Assembly: GCA_015486895.1 (NCBI GenBank)
Contig: WFQT01000314.1
Span: 1-6,855, forward strand
DNA: 6,855 nucleotides
Reading direction: 5' to 3'
DNA from: Anaerolineae bacterium
GTDB taxonomy: Bacteria; Chloroflexota; Anaerolineae; JAADDB01
Positions within the stretch are counted from its first letter, which is position 1. Each line of letters opens with the position of its first letter. The notes beneath the pieces were generated by a model. The model ran no database searches. It was not told the origin of the DNA and saw only the letters and a list, made by a program, of their open reading frames with translations. A program made the translations under genes and the position numbers. Below, piece after piece: positions 5,396 to 6,855 of this stretch.

Positions 5396-5935
5396 GTGCG
5401 GGAAGAATATCGCGGGCTCGGCGTAGTAGGGAGTGTGGCATTACTGGTTTACTTATTAGATCGTGCCAGCAAACTATGGGTGGAGGGCAATATTCCCCTG
5501 AACGGTCAGCGCGCTCTCATTCCGGGCCTGACTCCTTACGTGAGCCTGACACATTGGCAGAACTCCGGCGTGGCTTTCGGCTTGCTTCCCAATCAGACAT
5601 TGTTATGGTTGTTGATTGCTGTTGTCCTGTTAGCAGCCATTTATCTCTATTTCCATTATTTGCCCTTAGATCGCACCTGGACTCAGATTTTTGTGGGCAT
5701 GCAAATAGGTGGTGCTTTTGGTAACTTGACGGATCGTTACTTACACGGAGTTGTAACCGATTTTCTCTTGATTGGTATTCCTTGGTCATCTCGCCTGCAC
5801 TACTGGCCGGCTTTCAACGTGGCCGATGCCGCTATTTCTACCGGGGTAGTGTTGTTAGCTCTATTTTTGTTGCTAGTAGAGAGCAAATCGGTCCCAGAAT
5901 CGGAGGGCGGTAATTCACTCCCTCGCCCTCTGTAG
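5396..5935 (+). CDS. lspA: Lipoprotein signal peptidase (signal peptidase II)
   Basis: A 179-residue membrane aspartyl protease that removes the signal peptide from diacylglyceryl-modified prolipoproteins. Four membrane segments are visible at about 8-22, 67-88, 95-112 and 143-163. Family motifs: DRASK (22-26), NSGVAFG (56-62), GGAFGNLTDR (105-114) followed by GVVTDF with catalytic D122, and FNVADAAI (140-147) with catalytic D144. Both catalytic aspartates are present and length is normal for the family, with a slightly extended hydrophilic tail (163-179). The start is GTG, supported by GGAGGT at 5384-5389, six bases upstream. It is likely cotranscribed with the preceding zinc-finger gene. 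Confidence 0.95.
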   Translation: MREEYRGLGVVGSVALLVYLLDRASKLWVEGNIPLNGQRALIPGLTPYVSLTHWQNSGVAFGLLPNQTLLWLLIAVVLLAAIYLYFHYLPLDRTWTQIFVGMQIGGAFGNLTDRYLHGVVTDFLLIGIPWSSRLHYWPAFNVADAAISTGVVLLALFLLLVESKSVPESEGGNSLPRPL

Positions 5936-6012
5936 CAGTTTCACTTCGCCCGGCGGTGAGTCGCTACTTTCCTGCCGCTGGCAGCGTTCCCTTTGAAGAT
6001 TGAGAGATACAT
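5936..6012. other. Short gap between lspA and galK with small hairpin
   Basis: CTGCC-GCT-GGCAG (5972-5984) is a 5-bp hairpin without a proper T-run behind it, so termination here is doubtful. GAGAG (6002-6006) is the only, weak, ribosome binding site for galK. No promoter is evident, so read-through from lspA is possible. Confidence 0.35.
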
Positions 6013-6855
6013 ATGGTGGCTAATGACCTGTCGAGCCGCTTAGCGGCCGTGTACAGCAATGTAGAGCCGCAGTTGACTCGTTATCGGCAAGCGGTGGAGG
6101 CTTTTGTCCGTCATTTTGGCCCCGGCCCGGTGGCAATTTTCCGTTCGCCAGGTCGGGTAAACTTAATCGGTGAGCACACTGACTATAATCATGGTTTTGT
6201 CTTGCCATTAGCAGTGGAGCGGGATATCCTCTTATTGGCCCGATCCCGCCAGGATGCTTGGCTTCACTTAGCCAACGCCGAGGAAGTGTTTCCTCCCCAT
6301 CAGTTCGCGATCGCGTCCCTGGTGAAAGCAGCTCCTCGGGGATCTTGGAGCAATTATGTCCGGGGGGCGGCCCAGCGGCTGGCTCAGGAGGTCGAGTCTG
6401 TTAATGGTTGTGATCTCTTAGTGGACGGCCGGCCACCGCTGAGTTTGCCTCGCGGTGCCGGCCTCGGTTCTTCTTCGGCATTGACGGTGGGCGTGTTATT
6501 GGTACTCGTGCATCTCAACAGGCTGGAAATCACCCGGCAGCCGCTGGCTCTTCTGGCAGGTGAAGCGGAGCGCTTTAGTGGTGCTCAGGGCGGCATGATG
6601 GACCAATTCACCGCACTTTTGGCGGAAAAAAACCATGTGCTCTTCATGGATTGTTTGCCGGGGGAAGATGGCGCTTTTCGCCAAGTGATGCCGGTACCCT
6701 GGCCAACTGGTTTCCGTTTAGCGGTGCTGGATTCCGGCGTGCGGCATGATAACACGACGGGTGATTACAACCGGCGGGTGGCTGCTTGCCAGGCGGCTTT
6801 GCTTTTCCTGCGTCGCCGGGAGGCGAGTTTGCGCTCCTTGCGAGATGTGCAGAAT
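6013..6855 (+). CDS. galK: Galactokinase (GHMP kinase), 3' end outside the window
   Basis: The first 281 codons, open to the last base; full galactokinases have about 350-400 residues. It should phosphorylate galactose to galactose-1-phosphate with ATP in the Leloir pathway. The galactokinase signature GRVNLIGEHTDYNHG is at 47-61 (R48 matches the catalytic Arg, with substrate contacts in EHTD). The ATP-binding GHMP loop is PRGAGLGSSSA (146-156), GGMMDQ (193-198) contains catalytic D197, and SGVRHDNTTGDYNRR (241-255) matches the usual VRH-x(5)-YN-x-R region. The ATP loop reads GLGSSSA where galactokinases normally have GLSSSA, a form nearer to other GHMP kinases; the substrate signature still argues for galactokinase. 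ATG 6013 is chosen because the protein aligns from there; the ribosome binding site is weak. galT or galE are not seen in the window. Confidence 0.92.
   Translation, partial: MVANDLSSRLAAVYSNVEPQLTRYRQAVEAFVRHFGPGPVAIFRSPGRVNLIGEHTDYNHGFVLPLAVERDILLLARSRQDAWLHLANAEEVFPPHQFAIASLVKAAPRGSWSNYVRGAAQRLAQEVESVNGCDLLVDGRPPLSLPRGAGLGSSSALTVGVLLVLVHLNRLEITRQPLALLAGEAERFSGAQGGMMDQFTALLAEKNHVLFMDCLPGEDGAFRQVMPVPWPTGFRLAVLDSGVRHDNTTGDYNRRVAACQAALLFLRRREASLRSLRDVQN

Overview
The window is bacterial DNA with compact, Shine-Dalgarno-led genes, all on the + strand, and two long non-coding stretches full of small palindromes. No gene fixes the taxon. The archaeal-type short LeuC/LeuD pair, the DksA/TraR-like protein next to lspA, and the style of the intergenic repeats (CACAGATT-type, GGGCGAAT-type, CCTCTCCC-type) make me think of Chloroflexota (Anaerolineae-like). 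That is a low-confidence impression.

Layout. 1-427: leader region without a convincing gene, carrying CACAGATT-type repeats and a composite inverted repeat. 428-4209: a four-gene, translationally coupled operon. It encodes a 2-isopropylmalate-synthase-like enzyme without the C-terminal regulatory domain, the large and small subunits of a 3-isopropylmalate dehydratase/homoaconitase-type hydro-lyase, and a divergent Sua5/YciO/YrdC-domain protein. The junctions are TAATG, ATGA and a 44-base overlap. 4210-4992: 783 bases without a gene, containing at least six different palindromic or periodic elements. 4993-5935: a DksA/TraR-type zinc-finger protein followed by prolipoprotein signal peptidase LspA. 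6013 to the end: the first 281 codons of a galactokinase, cut by the window edge.

How the genes work together. The first three operon genes could perform the condensation and isomerisation steps of an alpha-keto-acid chain elongation, as in leucine, homocitrate or citramalate pathways. The matching dehydrogenase (LeuB type) is not in the window. The fourth gene belongs to the threonylcarbamoyl-AMP synthase fold family, which has no obvious business in that pathway. Its tight coupling, its divergent active-site motif, and non-consensus residues in the substrate-facing motifs of the small subunit make this operon the best candidate here for undescribed biochemistry. A plain leucine operon with a housekeeping t6A gene attached remains the simpler explanation. 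The downstream genes look like ordinary housekeeping and sugar-metabolism genes.
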